Source: Mycobacterium gordonae (lineage in GTDB: Bacteria; Actinomycetota; Actinomycetes; Mycobacteriales; Mycobacteriaceae). From it: a stretch of 64,000 bases of DNA. Made by a program: the position numbers and the translations under genes. The notes below the pieces were generated by a model. That model searched no databases and had not been told where the DNA came from. It saw only the letters and a list, made by a program, of their open reading frames with translations. Positions 53,801-64,000 of the stretch are shown piece after piece; the first letter of the stretch is position 1; each line of letters opens with the position of its first letter. The stretch spans positions 1 through 64,000 of the forward strand of contig NZ_LKTM01000124.1 of NCBI RefSeq assembly GCF_001417955.2, read 5' to 3'.

Positions 53801-54105
53801 CCGGCATCCTGGAGAAAACTGCCGCGCCGGGTATAGGTCTTCCCGAGCGCATCGGGGTCGGGGTCATACATCCCCTCGACATCCCAGCCGCGGTCCGCCG
53901 GAAAGTCTCCGACGCCGTCGCGACCGTCGATCAGCAACTGCCACAGGGCTTCCGGGGAATCCGCGCCACCGGGGTAACGGCAACTCATGCCCACCACGGC
54001 CACCGGCTCGGAGAGCCGCTCCTCCAACTCGGACAGGCGCCGCCGGGTGCGGCGCAGGTCCGCGGTCAGGCGTTTCAGGTAGTCAACCTGCTTGGTGGCG
54101 TCCAC
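47809..54105 (-). CDS. pks8: type I PKS, fully reducing module KS-AT-DH-ER-KR-ACP (Pks8/Pks17 fused)
   Basis: The 2098-residue module has an N-terminal coiled-coil docking helix (residues 1-32). KS has Cys202 (VDTACSSS). AT has GHSVGE at about 642 and HAFH at about 742, predicting malonyl-CoA. DH has [13 protein letters not shown] (HxxxGxxxxP) at about 946, ER has [15 protein letters not shown] at about 1478, KR has [13 protein letters not shown] at about 1668 with a DD motif of B-type, and ACP has [12 protein letters not shown] at about 1978. A C-terminal helical tail follows and there is no thioesterase. In M. tuberculosis H37Rv this gene is split into pks8 and pks17; here it is one frame. 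pks8/17 has been tied to methyl-branched unsaturated fatty acids there. It starts GTG, 17 nt behind pks7. Confidence 0.95.
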   Translation of the reverse strand: MDATKQVDYLKRLTADLRRTRRRLSELEERLSEPVAVVGMSCRYPGGADSPEALWQLLIDGRDGVGDFPADRGWDVEGMYDPDPDALGKTYTRRGSFLQDAGDFDAGFFGIGPNEALAMDPQQRVLLEVSWEALERAGIDPTSLRGSATGVFAGVIHAGYGGEVKGELEGYGLTGSTLSVASGRVAYVLGLEGPAVSVDTACSSSLVALHLAAQSLRSGECDLALVGGVTVMATPGGFVEFSRQRALAADGRCKAYAAAADGTSWAEGAGVLVVERLADAQRLGHEVLAVVRGSAVNQDGASNGLTAPNGPSQQRVIRAALASARLGVADVDVVEGHGTGTMLGDPIEAQAILATYGQDRQEPLWLGSIKSNLGHSSAAAGVAGVIKMVLAMRHGVMPKTLHVDAPTPHVDWSAGAVSLLTEARPWPAPGRPRRAGVSSFGISGTNAHVILEQAPAPEGVAPEPFTGPVPWVLSARSPAALANQARRLLAHIRSDAEVRPLDVGWSLVSTRSLFEHRAVVVGTERAQFQEALAALAAGQPSRDVAVGRTRPVGQTAFVFPGQGAQYLDMGRALHERFPVFAKAFDAATDALNGHLRLPLQQVIWGTDAALLESTEFAQPALFAVEVALAALLQSWDVVPDLVLGHSVGEIAAAHVAGVFSLEDAARLVAVRGRLMAALPAGGVMVAVAASEAEVLAELGPGAGIAAVNAPESVVISGEQAAVDAAVQALTARGRRVHRLAVSHAFHSALMEPILTEFAAALAGMAVSQPRISLLSNVTGQLAGPGYGSADYWAEHVREPVRFADSVRLAESLGAKVFVEAGPSGGLMTLAEQSLAAEPVAATLLVKDRPEVDSLLVALGRLFTAGVGVQWREAFAGLGAQRVALPTYGFARQHFWLAELGVGPAQLATVGLAGSGHPLLGVVVERPDIGGVVLSGSLSPAVQGWLADHVVSGVVLYPGAGFVELVLRAGDEAGAPVIEELTLLAPLVLPAGGAVPVQVVVAAADDTGRRGVWVYSAAKDADSWVLHAEGVLGPGTLRGGADLSAWPPVGARAVDVSGVYEQLAARGYGYGRAFQGVRAVWRRGREVFAEVAAPEGVNVRRFGIHPALLDAALHAWGLVQGGEQLALPFSWQGVTLHAAGSSRLRVRLAPTGDGSVSVELADSSGLPVLSVRELVVRAVSEQALLAAAPVGAKPGGGLLEVMWTPLPHNGTDAMTVKSVWTPQPDADLPGAVSDAAHRALRALQEHLSSDGVLAVVTHGATALANEAVSDLAGAAVWGLVRSAQAEHPGRIVLIDSDDSVPVGEALRHGEPQLIVRSGTAYGARLVRASSSVLELPEGLWRLGAGAGGTLEELTARPCERMELGAGQVRVAVGAVGVNFRDVMLALGMYPGSADLGVEGAGVVVEVGPGVTELSVGDAVMGQLGAAASEAVVDQRIVTRVPAGWSLATAASVPVVFLTALYGLSVLGGLRAGERVLVHAGAGGVGMAAIQLARHWGCEVFATASRGKWDTLRAMGFDDDHIGDSRTLDFEEKFRAVTGGDGVHVVLNSLAGEFLDASLRLTSPGGRFLEMGKTDVRDPQVVAAQHRGVRYQAFDLFEAGPDLMAQMYDEILGLMRAGALKPLPITVFDVRRVQQAYRFVSQARHVGKVVLTVPNGPAGAQSPLTGASVVITGGTGMAGAAVARHLVDRYGVAHVVLVSRSGRRADGADELVAALEQAGAQVTVADCDITERAATAAMFEQIPDEFPLKGVFHAAGVTDDTVITSLTPERLDAVLRVKVDGAWNLHELTRRSNLVAFVTFSSLAGIVGSPGQGNYAAANAFLDGLASYRREQGLPANSIAWGLWEEASALTRHLGERDLARMKQVGLSPLPTDQALALLDAALLADHPVAVAARLNTTALTSEADLPPLWHELVTRPSRRVIDAADTSAAAAGMVERLHTLPPEQRQRALTELISTSAATVLGHSSAVDIDGQRAFQELGFDSLTAVELRNRLKAATGLTLSPTLIFDYPTPAALAEYLADQLATSAPAPSQQQNPLDRFNDISSDLDALVHQPELTAEEKVQIATKLRALVADLTSASDQSASISSSELAALLDDDFTP

Positions 54106-54122
54106 AGATGTTCCTTGGTTTC

Positions 54123-57100
54123 TCAGGATTCGAGTTCTTCGTCGAGGATGGCGAAGAGTTCGCTCTCACTGGCGGCCGCGAGATCGTCGTCGAGTGCCAG
54201 GTCGGCCAGGACATCGTGCAGCCGGTGGGCCAGCTTCGCTCGTTCTTCGGTGCTCCAATCAGTCTGACGGACATGGGTGTCCAGCTCACGGGCGAGGTCT
54301 TCGAAGCGCGCCGACGGGTCGGCGTCTCCCGTGGGACCGGACAACCGGTCGTCGAGATGCGCGGCCAGCGCGCTGGGACTGGGGTAATCGAAGATCAGGG
54401 TGGGCGAAAGCGTCAGGCCGGTGGCGGTTTTGAGACGATTGCGTAGTTCGACGGCCGTCAGTGAGTCGAAACCCATTTCCTGGAAGGCGCGCTGGGCGCC
54501 GATGTCGGCGGTTCCGGAGCGGCCCAGCACCGTTGCCGCATTGCTGCACACCACGTCGATGAGTTCGCGGTGACGCTGTTCGGAGGTGAGCCCGAAAAGC
54601 CGCGCGGCCAGGCCGGTCGTCGAAATCTCGGCTGCCGCAACCGCCCTGCGGACGGGGCGGCGGACCAGCTCACCGAGCAGAGCGGGCGCGTCGTCGGTGA
54701 GTGCGGCGGTGTCCAGCCGGGTGGCGACGACCACGGCGGGATCGGCGAGCAGGGCGGCGTCGAACAAACTCAGCGCCTGACCCGTGGAGAGCGTCGCCAG
54801 GCCGACCCGGCTCATCCTGGCCTTGTCCCGGTCCCCCAGGTGTCGTGTCATCGCGCTGGCCTGTTCCCACAACCCCCACGCCACGGATGTGGCGGGCAAT
54901 CCCAGTCCCCGGCGGTGCTCGGCGAGCGCGTCGAGGAAGCTGTTGGCCGCCGCATAGTTTCCCTGGCCGGCGGTACCCAGGATGCCGGCCATCGACGAGA
55001 ACATCACGAACGCAGACAGATCCAGGTCCCGGGTGAGTTCGTGCAGATGCCACGCTCCGTCGACCTTGGCCCGCAATACCGCATCCAGCCGCTCGGGAGT
55101 CAGCGTCGCGATCAACCCGTCATCGAGAACGCCGGCGGCGTGGATCACCGCCCGCAGCGGGAACCGTTGCGGTATCTGCGACAGCAACCCGGCGACGGCT
55201 TCCCGGTCGGCCACATCGGCGGACGCCACCGACACCTGCGCGCCGGCCGCGCGCAACTCCGCCACCAACTCCGTGGTGTCCGGAGCCCGCGCACCGGAGC
55301 GGCTCACCAGCACGATGCTGGGTACCCGGTGGCGGGAAACGAGGTGGCGGGCCAGCGCCGCGCCCGCCATTCCGGTGCCACCGGTGATCAGCGCGGTGCC
55401 GGTGGCGAGCGGGTCGAGGGTCAGCACCACCTTGCCGGTGTGCCGGGCCTGACTGACGAACCGGTACGCCTGACGAACCCGCTGGACGTCAAAGGTCTTG
55501 AACGGCAGTGTGTTCAACAGCCCGGCGTCGAACAGTGCCATCACCCCGGAAAGCATCTCAGCGGTGAGGTCTGGCCCCGCCTCGATCAGATCGAATGCGC
55601 GATAGGCGATTCCGCGTTGCGCAATATCCTGGGGGTCACGAAGATCGGTCTTCCCCATCTCGATGAAACGTCCGCCCGGGGCCAGCAGCCGAAGCGAGGC
55701 GTCGACGAAATCCCCGGCGAGCGAGTTGAGCACCAGGTCGACTCCGGCACCACCGGTGGCCACCCGGAACTTATCCTCGAAGTCCAGCGTCCGCGAATCA
55801 CCGATGTGTTCATCGTCGAAACCCATGGCGCGCAACGTGTCCCACTTACCGCGGCTCGCGGTGGCGAAGACCTCCAGACCCCAGTACCGGGCGAGTTGCA
55901 CCGCGGCCATCCCCACCCCGCCGGTGCCCGCATGCACCAGCACCCGCTCACCGGCCTTGGCCGCCCCCAGCACCGACAATCCGTACCAGGCGGTCAGGAA
56001 AACCACCGGCACTCCGGCGGCCTGCGGCAGTGACCAGCTCGCCGGTACCGCCGCCACCAATCGCCGATCGACCACCGCTTCCGGCCCCACCACACCCAGC
56101 AAGCCGAGCACCGCGTCACCGACGGCGATATCCCGCACACCGGGCCCGACCTCGGTGACCATGCCGGCGCCTTCGACCCCCAACTCGCCGCCGCCGGGGT
56201 ACATGCCCAACGCCACCAGCACATCCCGGAAGTTCACCCCCACCGCGGCCACCGCGACCCGGACCTGCCCGGGGGCCAGCTCCGCCCTCTCGAGCGGGCC
56301 CACCCGCACGTCGTCCAGCGTGCCGCCGCCACCGGTGACCAGTCGCCACTGCTGCTGTGCGGGTAGTTCCAGTGCCGATGATTCGGCCGGCTTCAGGCGT
56401 GCCTGGTAAGCGACCCCCTGACGCACCAACAGTTGCGGCTCATCGCAACCGATCAGTTCGCTTGCGTCCAGCGAGCCGTCGGAGTCGAGCAGGATCACCC
56501 GTCCGGGGTGCTCTGCCTGAGCCGAACGCACCAGACCCCACACCGCCGCACCCGCCAGGTCCGACACGTCTTCCCCGGCCAACCCGACGGCGCCGTGGGT
56601 TTGCACGACCAGAACGCCACGGTCGTCGCCGGCCAGCCAGGACTGCAACCGGCTCAGCGCCGCGTGGGTGGCCGAATACACCGCCTCGGGTGGACCTCCC
56701 TCGGACAGCGCCTGCCACACCGTCATCGGCGCCCCATCCGAGGCCGCGGGAGCGACGGGCGTCCACTGGATCTGGAACAGACCGGCATCGCCGCCTGCGG
56801 CCGCCGCCAGCGACCCGGCGACCAGCGGGCGGAAGGCCAGTTCGCGCACCGTCAGCACCGGTAGGCCCCACGGATCGGCCAGGTCCAGGGCCACCGAGTC
56901 GGTGCCGACGCGGGTGATGCGGACACGCAGCCGGGCGGCACCGGAGGCGTGCAAAGACACCCCCTGCCAGGAGAACGGCAACACCGTCGCGTCCTGCTCG
57001 CCGGCCACCCCCAGCGCATGCAGGGCCGCGTCCAGCAACGCCGGATGGATGCCGAACCCGGTGGTGGTGAGTCCGTCGGGCAGCGTGATTTCGGCGAAGA

Positions 57101-60100
57101 CGTGGTCGGGCGACTGCCACATCGCCTGCAGGCCATGGAAGGCCGGGCCGTACTGATAGCCGCGGCGGGCCAATCGTGGGTAGGCATCCGCGAGATCGAC
57201 GGCTACCGCGCCGACGGGCGGCCATCCGGACAGGTCCGCTTGCGGGGCGGGCGGATTCGTCCCCAGGGTGCCGGTGGCGTGCTGCGTCCACTTTGATCCC
57301 GATCCGAGGGAGTACACCGAGATCTCCCGGTTGCCCGCATCGTCGGCGGCCCCCAGCACCACTTGAACGCGCACACCACCCTGGGCGGGCAGCGTCAACG
57401 GTGTCGACAACGTCAACTCCTGCAGCAGCGGGCAGCCGGCCTCCTCACCGGCCCGCAGGGCCAGCTCCACCAGGCCCGCGCCGGGGAACAGCACGGTGCC
57501 GGTCACCGCGTGATCGGCCAACCACGGCTGCGCCGACACGGACAACTGCCCCGTCAACACCAGCCCGCCGGAGTCGGGTCGTTCGACGACAGCACCCAGC
57601 AGGTCGTGCGCGGCGCCCACCAGCCCGGCGCGGCGCACATCGTGATCGCCCGACTCGGTCAGCCAGAAGCGGCGCCGCACGAAACCGTACGTGGGCAACG
57701 CGACCCGGCGCGCACCCTCGAACACCGGCGTCCAGTCCACCGCCACACCCGCTACCTGAGCCTGCGCCGCCGACAACCAGAATCGTTGCAGCGCACCGTC
57801 GTTGCGGCCCAACGACGGGACGATCACGGACTGCTCGGGACCCAGTGTTTCCTCGATGCCGGCGATCAATACCGGGTGTGGGCTCGATTCGATGAAGACC
57901 TGGCAGCCGGCGGCCGCAGCAGCACGCACGGCAGGTTCGAATTGGACTGTCTGCCTGAGACTCTGGTACCAGTAATCGGCGTCCAACGCGGCGGTGTCCA
58001 GCAGCGCGCCGGTCACGGTCGAATAGAACGCCACCGGCGACGAGCGGGGTGCGATGTCTTTGAGTGCGGCGGCGAGGTCGTCGCGGATTGCGTCGACGTG
58101 GAAAGAGTGCGACGCGTAGTCGACGTCGATACGCCGTGCGCGGATGCCCTGCACGTCGCATCGGCTCACCAGTTCGGCGACGGCGTCCACCTCGCCGGAC
58201 ACCACGATCGACGAAACCCCGTTGACCGCGGCGATATTCAACCGGCCCGCCCAGGGCACCAGCAGCTCCTCGACGTCGTCGAGACCGAGAGCCAGCGACG
58301 CCATGCCGCCGGCTCCGGACAACTGCCTCAGCAACCGGCTGCGTAGCGCCACCACCGTGGCAGCATCCTCCAGCGACAGCGCGCCGGCCACGTAGGCGGC
58401 CGCGATCTCGCCCTGCGAGTGGCCGATCACCGCGTCCGGGGTGACACCGAGGGACCGCCACAATTCGGCGAGCGACACCATGAGCGCCCACAGCGCCGGT
58501 TGCACCACGTCGACCCGGTCCAGCGCGGGTGCGCCCGGCGCGGAGCGGATCACGTCGATCAGCGACCAGTCCACGTGCTCCCGCAGGGCCTTTTCGCAGC
58601 GCTGCAGCTGGTCAGCGAATACCGGTGAGCTGTCCAGCAATTCGAGCCCCATGCCGGCCCACTGCGAACCCTGGCCCGGGAAGACGAACACCGTCTTGCC
58701 CACCGGCCGGGCTCGTCCGACGGTGACGTTGGGACCCGCGTCGCCGGCCGCCAGACCGGTGAGTCCGTCGATGAACTCGTCGGGGTCGGTGCCGAGCACC
58801 ACCGCGCGGTGGTCGAACAGGGAGCGCGTGCTGATCAGCGACCAGCCCACGTCCACCGGCCGCACCCCGGTGGCTGTTACGTGCGCCGACAGTCGGCGGG
58901 CCTGGTTGGCCAGCGCCTCGGGGGAGCGCGCCGACAGCACCCACGGCACCGCGCGGCTCGTCGGCCCGGGTAGGTCCCCGGGTGTGTCGATGACGACCGG
59001 CTGTTCCAGGATCACATGCGCGTTGGTCCCACTGATCCCGAACGACGACACCGCGGCCCGGCGCGGCCGTCCGCGCTCCGGCCAGGGCCGCTGTTCGGTC
59101 AACAACGACACCGCGCCGGCCGACCAATCCACGTGCGGCGTCGGCACATCGACATGCAGCGTCTGCGGCAGCACCGCATGCTGCATCGCCAGTGTCATCT
59201 TCATGACACCCGCGACGCCGGCCGCCGCCGACGTGTGACCCATGTTCGACTTGATCGACCCCAGCCACAACGGCTCATCGCGATCCTGGCCGTAGGTCGC
59301 CAAAATAGCCTGCGCCTCAATCGGATCCCCGAGCGTGGTGCCCGTTCCGTGGCCCTCGACTACGTCCACGTCCGCCGCGCTGAGGCGGGCGCCGGCCAGT
59401 GCGGCGCGAATCACCCGTTGCTGGGACGGACCGTTCGGTGTGGCAAGGCCGTTGGAGGCGCCGTCCTGATTGACCGCCGAGCCACGCACCACGGCCAGCA
59501 CCGGGTGACCCAACCGGCGGGCATCGGCCAACCGCTCGACGACGAGTGCGCCGGCGCCCTCGGAGAACGCGGTCCCGTCGGCGGCGCCGGCATACGCCTT
59601 GCACCGACCGTCGGCGGAAAGCGCGCGCTGCCGGCTGAATTCGATGAACATGGCCGGGGTGGCCATCACCGTCACGCCGCCCACCAGCGCCAGGTCGCAC
59701 TCCCCCGACCGCAGCGACTGCACCGCCAGATGCAGGGCCACCAGCGACGACGAACACGCCGTATCCACCGATACCGCAGGACCTTCCAGGCCGAGCACGT
59801 AGGCCACGCGGCCCGACGCCACACTGAGCGTCGAGCCACGCAACCCGTACCGCTCCAACTCTCCGGGCACGCGGCCCTGACCGCCGTAGGAGCCGTGAAA
59901 TATCCCGGCGAACACGCCCGTCGACGAACCGCGCAGGGTCAGCGGATCAATCCCACTGCGCTCCAACGCCTCCCACGAAACCTCGAGCAGCAACCGCTGC
60001 TGGGGATCCATCGCCAGCACCTCGCTGGGCGCGATCCCGAAGAACTGCGCGTCAAAGCCCGCGACGTCCGTCAGGAATCCGCCCGAGCGGGTGTAGGACT

Positions 60101-60368
60101 TGCCGACGGCGTCCGGGTCGGGGTCGAACAGCCCGGCCAGGTCCCAGCCCCGGTCGCCGGGGAATTCGGTGACCACGTCGCGCCCGGCCGCCACCATCTC
60201 CCAGAGAGCCTCCGGGGTGTCCACCCCGCCCGGATAACGGCAGGCCATGCCCACCAATGCGATCGGCTCCGTGGCCCGGGTCAGGTAATCGCGGTTCTCG
60301 CGCTTGAGCCGCTCGTTTTCCTTGAGGGATCTGCGGAGGGCGGCAATGAGCTCGTCTTGAGTGCTCAC
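54123..60368 (-). CDS. pks7: type I PKS, fully reducing module KS-AT-DH-ER-KR-ACP (Pks7-like)
   Basis: The 2081-residue module has an N-terminal docking coiled coil ([19 protein letters not shown], residues 11-29). KS has Cys205 (VDTACSSS), and AT has GHSQGE at about 647 and YASH at about 749, both of which predict methylmalonyl-CoA. DH has [13 protein letters not shown] at about 950, ER has [15 protein letters not shown] at about 1479, KR has [13 protein letters not shown] at about 1659 with VLDD of B-type, and ACP has [12 protein letters not shown] at about 1964. No thioesterase is present. It would add a methyl-branched, fully reduced unit. The start is GTG, 5 nt behind the type III gene. 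The ACP and ER regions are very similar to those of Pks8/17, which suggests duplication. Confidence 0.95.
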   Translation of the reverse strand: MSTQDELIAALRRSLKENERLKRENRDYLTRATEPIALVGMACRYPGGVDTPEALWEMVAAGRDVVTEFPGDRGWDLAGLFDPDPDAVGKSYTRSGGFLTDVAGFDAQFFGIAPSEVLAMDPQQRLLLEVSWEALERSGIDPLTLRGSSTGVFAGIFHGSYGGQGRVPGELERYGLRGSTLSVASGRVAYVLGLEGPAVSVDTACSSSLVALHLAVQSLRSGECDLALVGGVTVMATPAMFIEFSRQRALSADGRCKAYAGAADGTAFSEGAGALVVERLADARRLGHPVLAVVRGSAVNQDGASNGLATPNGPSQQRVIRAALAGARLSAADVDVVEGHGTGTTLGDPIEAQAILATYGQDRDEPLWLGSIKSNMGHTSAAAGVAGVMKMTLAMQHAVLPQTLHVDVPTPHVDWSAGAVSLLTEQRPWPERGRPRRAAVSSFGISGTNAHVILEQPVVIDTPGDLPGPTSRAVPWVLSARSPEALANQARRLSAHVTATGVRPVDVGWSLISTRSLFDHRAVVLGTDPDEFIDGLTGLAAGDAGPNVTVGRARPVGKTVFVFPGQGSQWAGMGLELLDSSPVFADQLQRCEKALREHVDWSLIDVIRSAPGAPALDRVDVVQPALWALMVSLAELWRSLGVTPDAVIGHSQGEIAAAYVAGALSLEDAATVVALRSRLLRQLSGAGGMASLALGLDDVEELLVPWAGRLNIAAVNGVSSIVVSGEVDAVAELVSRCDVQGIRARRIDVDYASHSFHVDAIRDDLAAALKDIAPRSSPVAFYSTVTGALLDTAALDADYWYQSLRQTVQFEPAVRAAAAAGCQVFIESSPHPVLIAGIEETLGPEQSVIVPSLGRNDGALQRFWLSAAQAQVAGVAVDWTPVFEGARRVALPTYGFVRRRFWLTESGDHDVRRAGLVGAAHDLLGAVVERPDSGGLVLTGQLSVSAQPWLADHAVTGTVLFPGAGLVELALRAGEEAGCPLLQELTLSTPLTLPAQGGVRVQVVLGAADDAGNREISVYSLGSGSKWTQHATGTLGTNPPAPQADLSGWPPVGAVAVDLADAYPRLARRGYQYGPAFHGLQAMWQSPDHVFAEITLPDGLTTTGFGIHPALLDAALHALGVAGEQDATVLPFSWQGVSLHASGAARLRVRITRVGTDSVALDLADPWGLPVLTVRELAFRPLVAGSLAAAAGGDAGLFQIQWTPVAPAASDGAPMTVWQALSEGGPPEAVYSATHAALSRLQSWLAGDDRGVLVVQTHGAVGLAGEDVSDLAGAAVWGLVRSAQAEHPGRVILLDSDGSLDASELIGCDEPQLLVRQGVAYQARLKPAESSALELPAQQQWRLVTGGGGTLDDVRVGPLERAELAPGQVRVAVAAVGVNFRDVLVALGMYPGGGELGVEGAGMVTEVGPGVRDIAVGDAVLGLLGVVGPEAVVDRRLVAAVPASWSLPQAAGVPVVFLTAWYGLSVLGAAKAGERVLVHAGTGGVGMAAVQLARYWGLEVFATASRGKWDTLRAMGFDDEHIGDSRTLDFEDKFRVATGGAGVDLVLNSLAGDFVDASLRLLAPGGRFIEMGKTDLRDPQDIAQRGIAYRAFDLIEAGPDLTAEMLSGVMALFDAGLLNTLPFKTFDVQRVRQAYRFVSQARHTGKVVLTLDPLATGTALITGGTGMAGAALARHLVSRHRVPSIVLVSRSGARAPDTTELVAELRAAGAQVSVASADVADREAVAGLLSQIPQRFPLRAVIHAAGVLDDGLIATLTPERLDAVLRAKVDGAWHLHELTRDLDLSAFVMFSSMAGILGTAGQGNYAAANSFLDALAEHRRGLGLPATSVAWGLWEQASAMTRHLGDRDKARMSRVGLATLSTGQALSLFDAALLADPAVVVATRLDTAALTDDAPALLGELVRRPVRRAVAAAEISTTGLAARLFGLTSEQRHRELIDVVCSNAATVLGRSGTADIGAQRAFQEMGFDSLTAVELRNRLKTATGLTLSPTLIFDYPSPSALAAHLDDRLSGPTGDADPSARFEDLARELDTHVRQTDWSTEERAKLAHRLHDVLADLALDDDLAAASESELFAILDEELES

Positions 60369-60373
60369 GGCAT

Positions 60374-61435
60374 TCAGTGCCAGCGCAACAGGACCAGCTC
60401 GGAACAGAAGCCGGGACCCATCGCGATCATCAGTCCGGGGCTGCCACTGGGCGGTGGCTTGGCGAGGGTGTCACGCAGTACGTGCAGCACCGACGCCGAC
60501 GACAGGTTGCCGATCTCGCCCAGGGAGCGCCAGGTGAGTTCCAAAGCCTCCGCCGGCAGGTTGAGGGTTTCGGTGATCGCCTCGATGATCTTGGGCCCGC
60601 CGGGATGTGTCACCCAGGCGCCGATGTCGGCGGTGGTCAGGCCGTGCTCGGCCAGGAAGCCGGTGACGTCGGTGCGCAGATACTGTTCGACCACGGCCGC
60701 CACATCCTTGGACAGGACGAGCTCGAAGCCACCGGCTCCGACGTCGAATCCCATGGTGCGCAACGAATCTGGATAGAGGTGGCCGCGCGAATCGATGACG
60801 CTAGGCCCGCCGGCATCCACCTCGGCGGCGCGCCGCTCTCCCACCGCGACGACCGCGCCGGCACCGTCGGCGAACAGTGCACTGCCCACCAGGCCGGCCA
60901 CCGACGGCTTGTAGCCGGGGAAGGTGAGCGAGCACAGCTCGACCGAGACCAGGGCCGCGATGCCGTCCGGGGCACCCCGCAGATAGTCGTGCAGCCGGGC
61001 CACCCCGGCCGCCCCCGCCACGCAACCCAGTCCGAACAGGGGCACCCGTCGCACGTCGGGGCGCAGCCCCAACCGTCCGGCGATCCGGGCGTCCAGCGAC
61101 GGCACCGCCAGACCGGTGACCGTGGTGGTGATGAGCACGTCGAGGTCTTCGGGGCGCAGTCCGGCCTCGTCGAGTGCACCCATCAGGGCCTCGACGCCCA
61201 GGTCCACCGCCTTGTCGATGAAGATGTCGTTCGCCGCACCGAAGTCGTTCAACCGCGGGTACTGCTCCAGCGGCAGGACCAGGTGGCGGCTGTTGACTTT
61301 CCCGTTGGCATGCAGCTGCCGGACGATGTCTTCGTATTCCTCGAACTCGGGAATGCTGACGAACATGTCGGTGAGTTCCTGCTGCGAATAGCGGTAGGGC
61401 GGCAGGGCACCGAAGACACCTGCGATGACACTCAT
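60374..61435 (-). CDS. pks10: type III polyketide synthase (Pks10-like)
   Basis: ATG 61435 ([20 protein letters not shown]) gives 353 residues; the 35 extra upstream codons in the open frame are unlikely. The triad is Cys138 ([11 protein letters not shown]), His277 (WVTHPGG) and Asn310 ([10 protein letters not shown]). It is the first gene of the pks10-7-8/17-9 run, whose gaps are 5, 17 and 6 nt, so one mRNA is likely. M. tuberculosis pks10 mutants have been reported to affect dimycocerosate (DIM) lipids; direct chemistry is likely extension of an acyl starter with malonyl-CoA. Confidence 0.93.
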   Translation of the reverse strand: MSVIAGVFGALPPYRYSQQELTDMFVSIPEFEEYEDIVRQLHANGKVNSRHLVLPLEQYPRLNDFGAANDIFIDKAVDLGVEALMGALDEAGLRPEDLDVLITTTVTGLAVPSLDARIAGRLGLRPDVRRVPLFGLGCVAGAAGVARLHDYLRGAPDGIAALVSVELCSLTFPGYKPSVAGLVGSALFADGAGAVVAVGERRAAEVDAGGPSVIDSRGHLYPDSLRTMGFDVGAGGFELVLSKDVAAVVEQYLRTDVTGFLAEHGLTTADIGAWVTHPGGPKIIEAITETLNLPAEALELTWRSLGEIGNLSSASVLHVLRDTLAKPPPSGSPGLMIAMGPGFCSELVLLRWH

Positions 61436-61538
61436 TGGTCCCACCCCTTTTGCACGAACATCGAGGCCGCATCGTTCAGTCGAAAGTTCAACGGAAGCGC
61501 GTAGAGCAGGAAGTTTAGTCGCGGCCAAGCTGCCCGGC

Positions 61539-61557
61539 AAAAAGAGCGGCGCGCCGC

Positions 61558-61559
<2 letters not shown>
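61539..61559 (-). terminator. intrinsic terminator at the argH stop
   Basis: On the minus strand the 16-nt perfect palindrome GAGCGGCGCGCCGCTC (61544-61559) is followed by TTTTT (61539-61543). The hairpin shares two bases of the argH stop codon. It should end the argG-argH transcript before the pks operon, whose promoter then lies in 61436-61538. Confidence 0.75.
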
Positions 61560-63096
<1,537 letters not shown>

Positions 63097-63105
63097 GGGG
63101 GAAGG

Positions 63106-64000
63106 TCACCGCATGTCCCGGCGGGCGGACAGCTTCGACGACAAACCGTGCACGTAGACGAAGCCCTTGGCCATCGACTGGTCGAAGGTGTCGCCCTCGT
63201 CGTAGGTGGCCAGGTTGAAGTCGTAGAGCGACTCGGCGCTGCGGCGGCCGTTGACCGCGATGTGGCCGCCGTGCAGCACCAGCCTGATCTCCCCGGTGAC
63301 GTGCTCCTGGGTGGTGGCCACGAAGCTCTCCAGAGCCACCTTCAGCGGCGAGTACCACAGGCCGTCGTACACTAGCTCGGCCCAGCGCTGATCGGTGTGC
63401 CGCTTGAACCGGCCGAGCTCGCGTTCCAGCGTCACGTGTTCGAGCTCGGCGTGCGCGGTGATCAGCACCATCGCACCCGGCGCCTCGTAGATTTCGCGGC
63501 TCTTGATGCCCACCAGCCGGTCCTCGACGACGTCGAGGCGCCCGACACCCTGAGCCCCGGCCCGGCGGTTGAGCTCCTCGATGGCCTGCAACACGGTCAC
63601 CCGTCTGCCGTCGATGGTGACCGGCGTGCCCTGCTCGAAACCGATGATCACCTCGTCGGGGGTGTTCCAGTTGACGGTCGGGTCTTCGGTGTAGGAGTAG
63701 ACGTCCTTGGTGGGGGCGTTCCACAGGTGCTCGAGGAACCCGGTTTCGACGGCACGGCCCCAGACGTTCTGGTCGATGGAGAACGGCGAGCGCTTGGTGA
63801 CGTTGATCGGGATGGCGTTCTCTTCTGCGAAGGCGATCGCTTTCTCCCGCGTCCACGCGTAGTCGCGGACCGGCGCCAGCACCTCGAGATCCGGTGCCAG
63901 CGACGCGAAGCCGACCTCGAAACGGACCTGGTCATTGCCTTTGCCGGTGCAGCCGTGCGCGACGATGCTGCCGCCGTGTTCGCGCGCCGCGGCCACCAGA
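63106..64000 (-). CDS. argG: argininosuccinate synthase, C-terminal part
   Basis: Only the last 298 codons lie in the window; the start is beyond the right edge. The visible part begins [10 protein letters not shown], followed by [37 protein letters not shown] and [20 protein letters not shown], all conserved in argininosuccinate synthase. It joins citrulline and aspartate with ATP. An apparent start at 63996 is an internal GTG. Confidence 0.96.
   Translation of the reverse strand, partial: LVAAAREHGGSIVAHGCTGKGNDQVRFEVGFASLAPDLEVLAPVRDYAWTREKAIAFAEENAIPINVTKRSPFSIDQNVWGRAVETGFLEHLWNAPTKDVYSYTEDPTVNWNTPDEVIIGFEQGTPVTIDGRRVTVLQAIEELNRRAGAQGVGRLDVVEDRLVGIKSREIYEAPGAMVLITAHAELEHVTLERELGRFKRHTDQRWAELVYDGLWYSPLKVALESFVATTQEHVTGEIRLVLHGGHIAVNGRRSAESLYDFNLATYDEGDTFDQSMAKGFVYVHGLSSKLSARRDMR

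Overview
The window is high-GC, dense actinobacterial DNA from a mycobacterium, very probably a slow grower. The grounds are two PE_PGRS genes, a PPE gene of the PxxPxxW type, and a gene order that follows, in inverted orientation, the Mycobacterium tuberculosis stretch from argG/argH and the pks10-7-8-17-9-11 locus to xerD, scpAB, cmk and der (engA). Orthology to named Rv genes is from memory of that map and was not searched. The species cannot be fixed.

Layout. 1-1.4 kb: 3' end of a PE_PGRS gene and a tRNA-Pro(GGG). 1.46-6.43 kb: a seven-gene, tightly packed minus-strand catabolic operon (SDR, 3-hydroxyacyl-CoA-dehydrogenase-like protein, cyclase, cupin, BKACE, IclR regulator, lipocalin-like protein) with an inverted repeat in front of its first gene. 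6.6-24.2 kb: a housekeeping block, der, cmk, rRNA pseudouridine synthase, scpB, scpA, parA-like, an O-methyltransferase on the other strand, xerD, NUDIX, pyrG, mctB/steA (cell envelope), recN, nadK, tlyA, a small acidic protein, a HAD phosphatase and a TPR protein. 24.3-30.1 kb: an accessory insertion between the TPR gene and tyrS, holding a complete PE_PGRS gene, a small exported DUF732 protein, and the most interesting locus of the window: a 26-codon precursor-like peptide gene, an intrinsic terminator, a YcaO gene and a TfuA gene. This looks like a compact RiPP system, probably making a thioamidated peptide. 30.1-38.3 kb: tyrS, a BASS-type transporter, 3-methyladenine glycosylase, an ABC exporter with its TetR regulator and a tandem operator, a Trm112 protein and a large hydrolase/AMP-binding fusion. 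38.5-40.5 kb: a PPE gene preceded by a cobalamin riboswitch. 40.5-61.4 kb: an ABC-F gene translationally coupled to a CYP139-type P450, convergent with a polyketide locus (type III PKS, two fully reducing type I modules, a KSQ-type loading protein, second type III PKS). 61.5-64 kb: argH and the 3' part of argG, separated by short repeats and a long palindrome.

How the parts may work together. In the RiPP locus the terminator behind the precursor gene would give much peptide and little enzyme, and YcaO plus TfuA would modify the peptide backbone. No protease, transporter or other tailoring enzyme is next to them. In the PKS locus the domain content suggests Pks9 (KSQ-AT-ACP) supplies a starter by malonyl decarboxylation, Pks8/17 (malonyl AT) and Pks7 (methylmalonyl AT) extend and fully reduce it, and the type III enzymes Pks10/Pks11 take the chain, since no thioesterase is present. 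The catabolic operon looks built to convert a beta-hydroxy acid to a beta-keto acid that BKACE cleaves with acetyl-CoA; its substrate is unknown.
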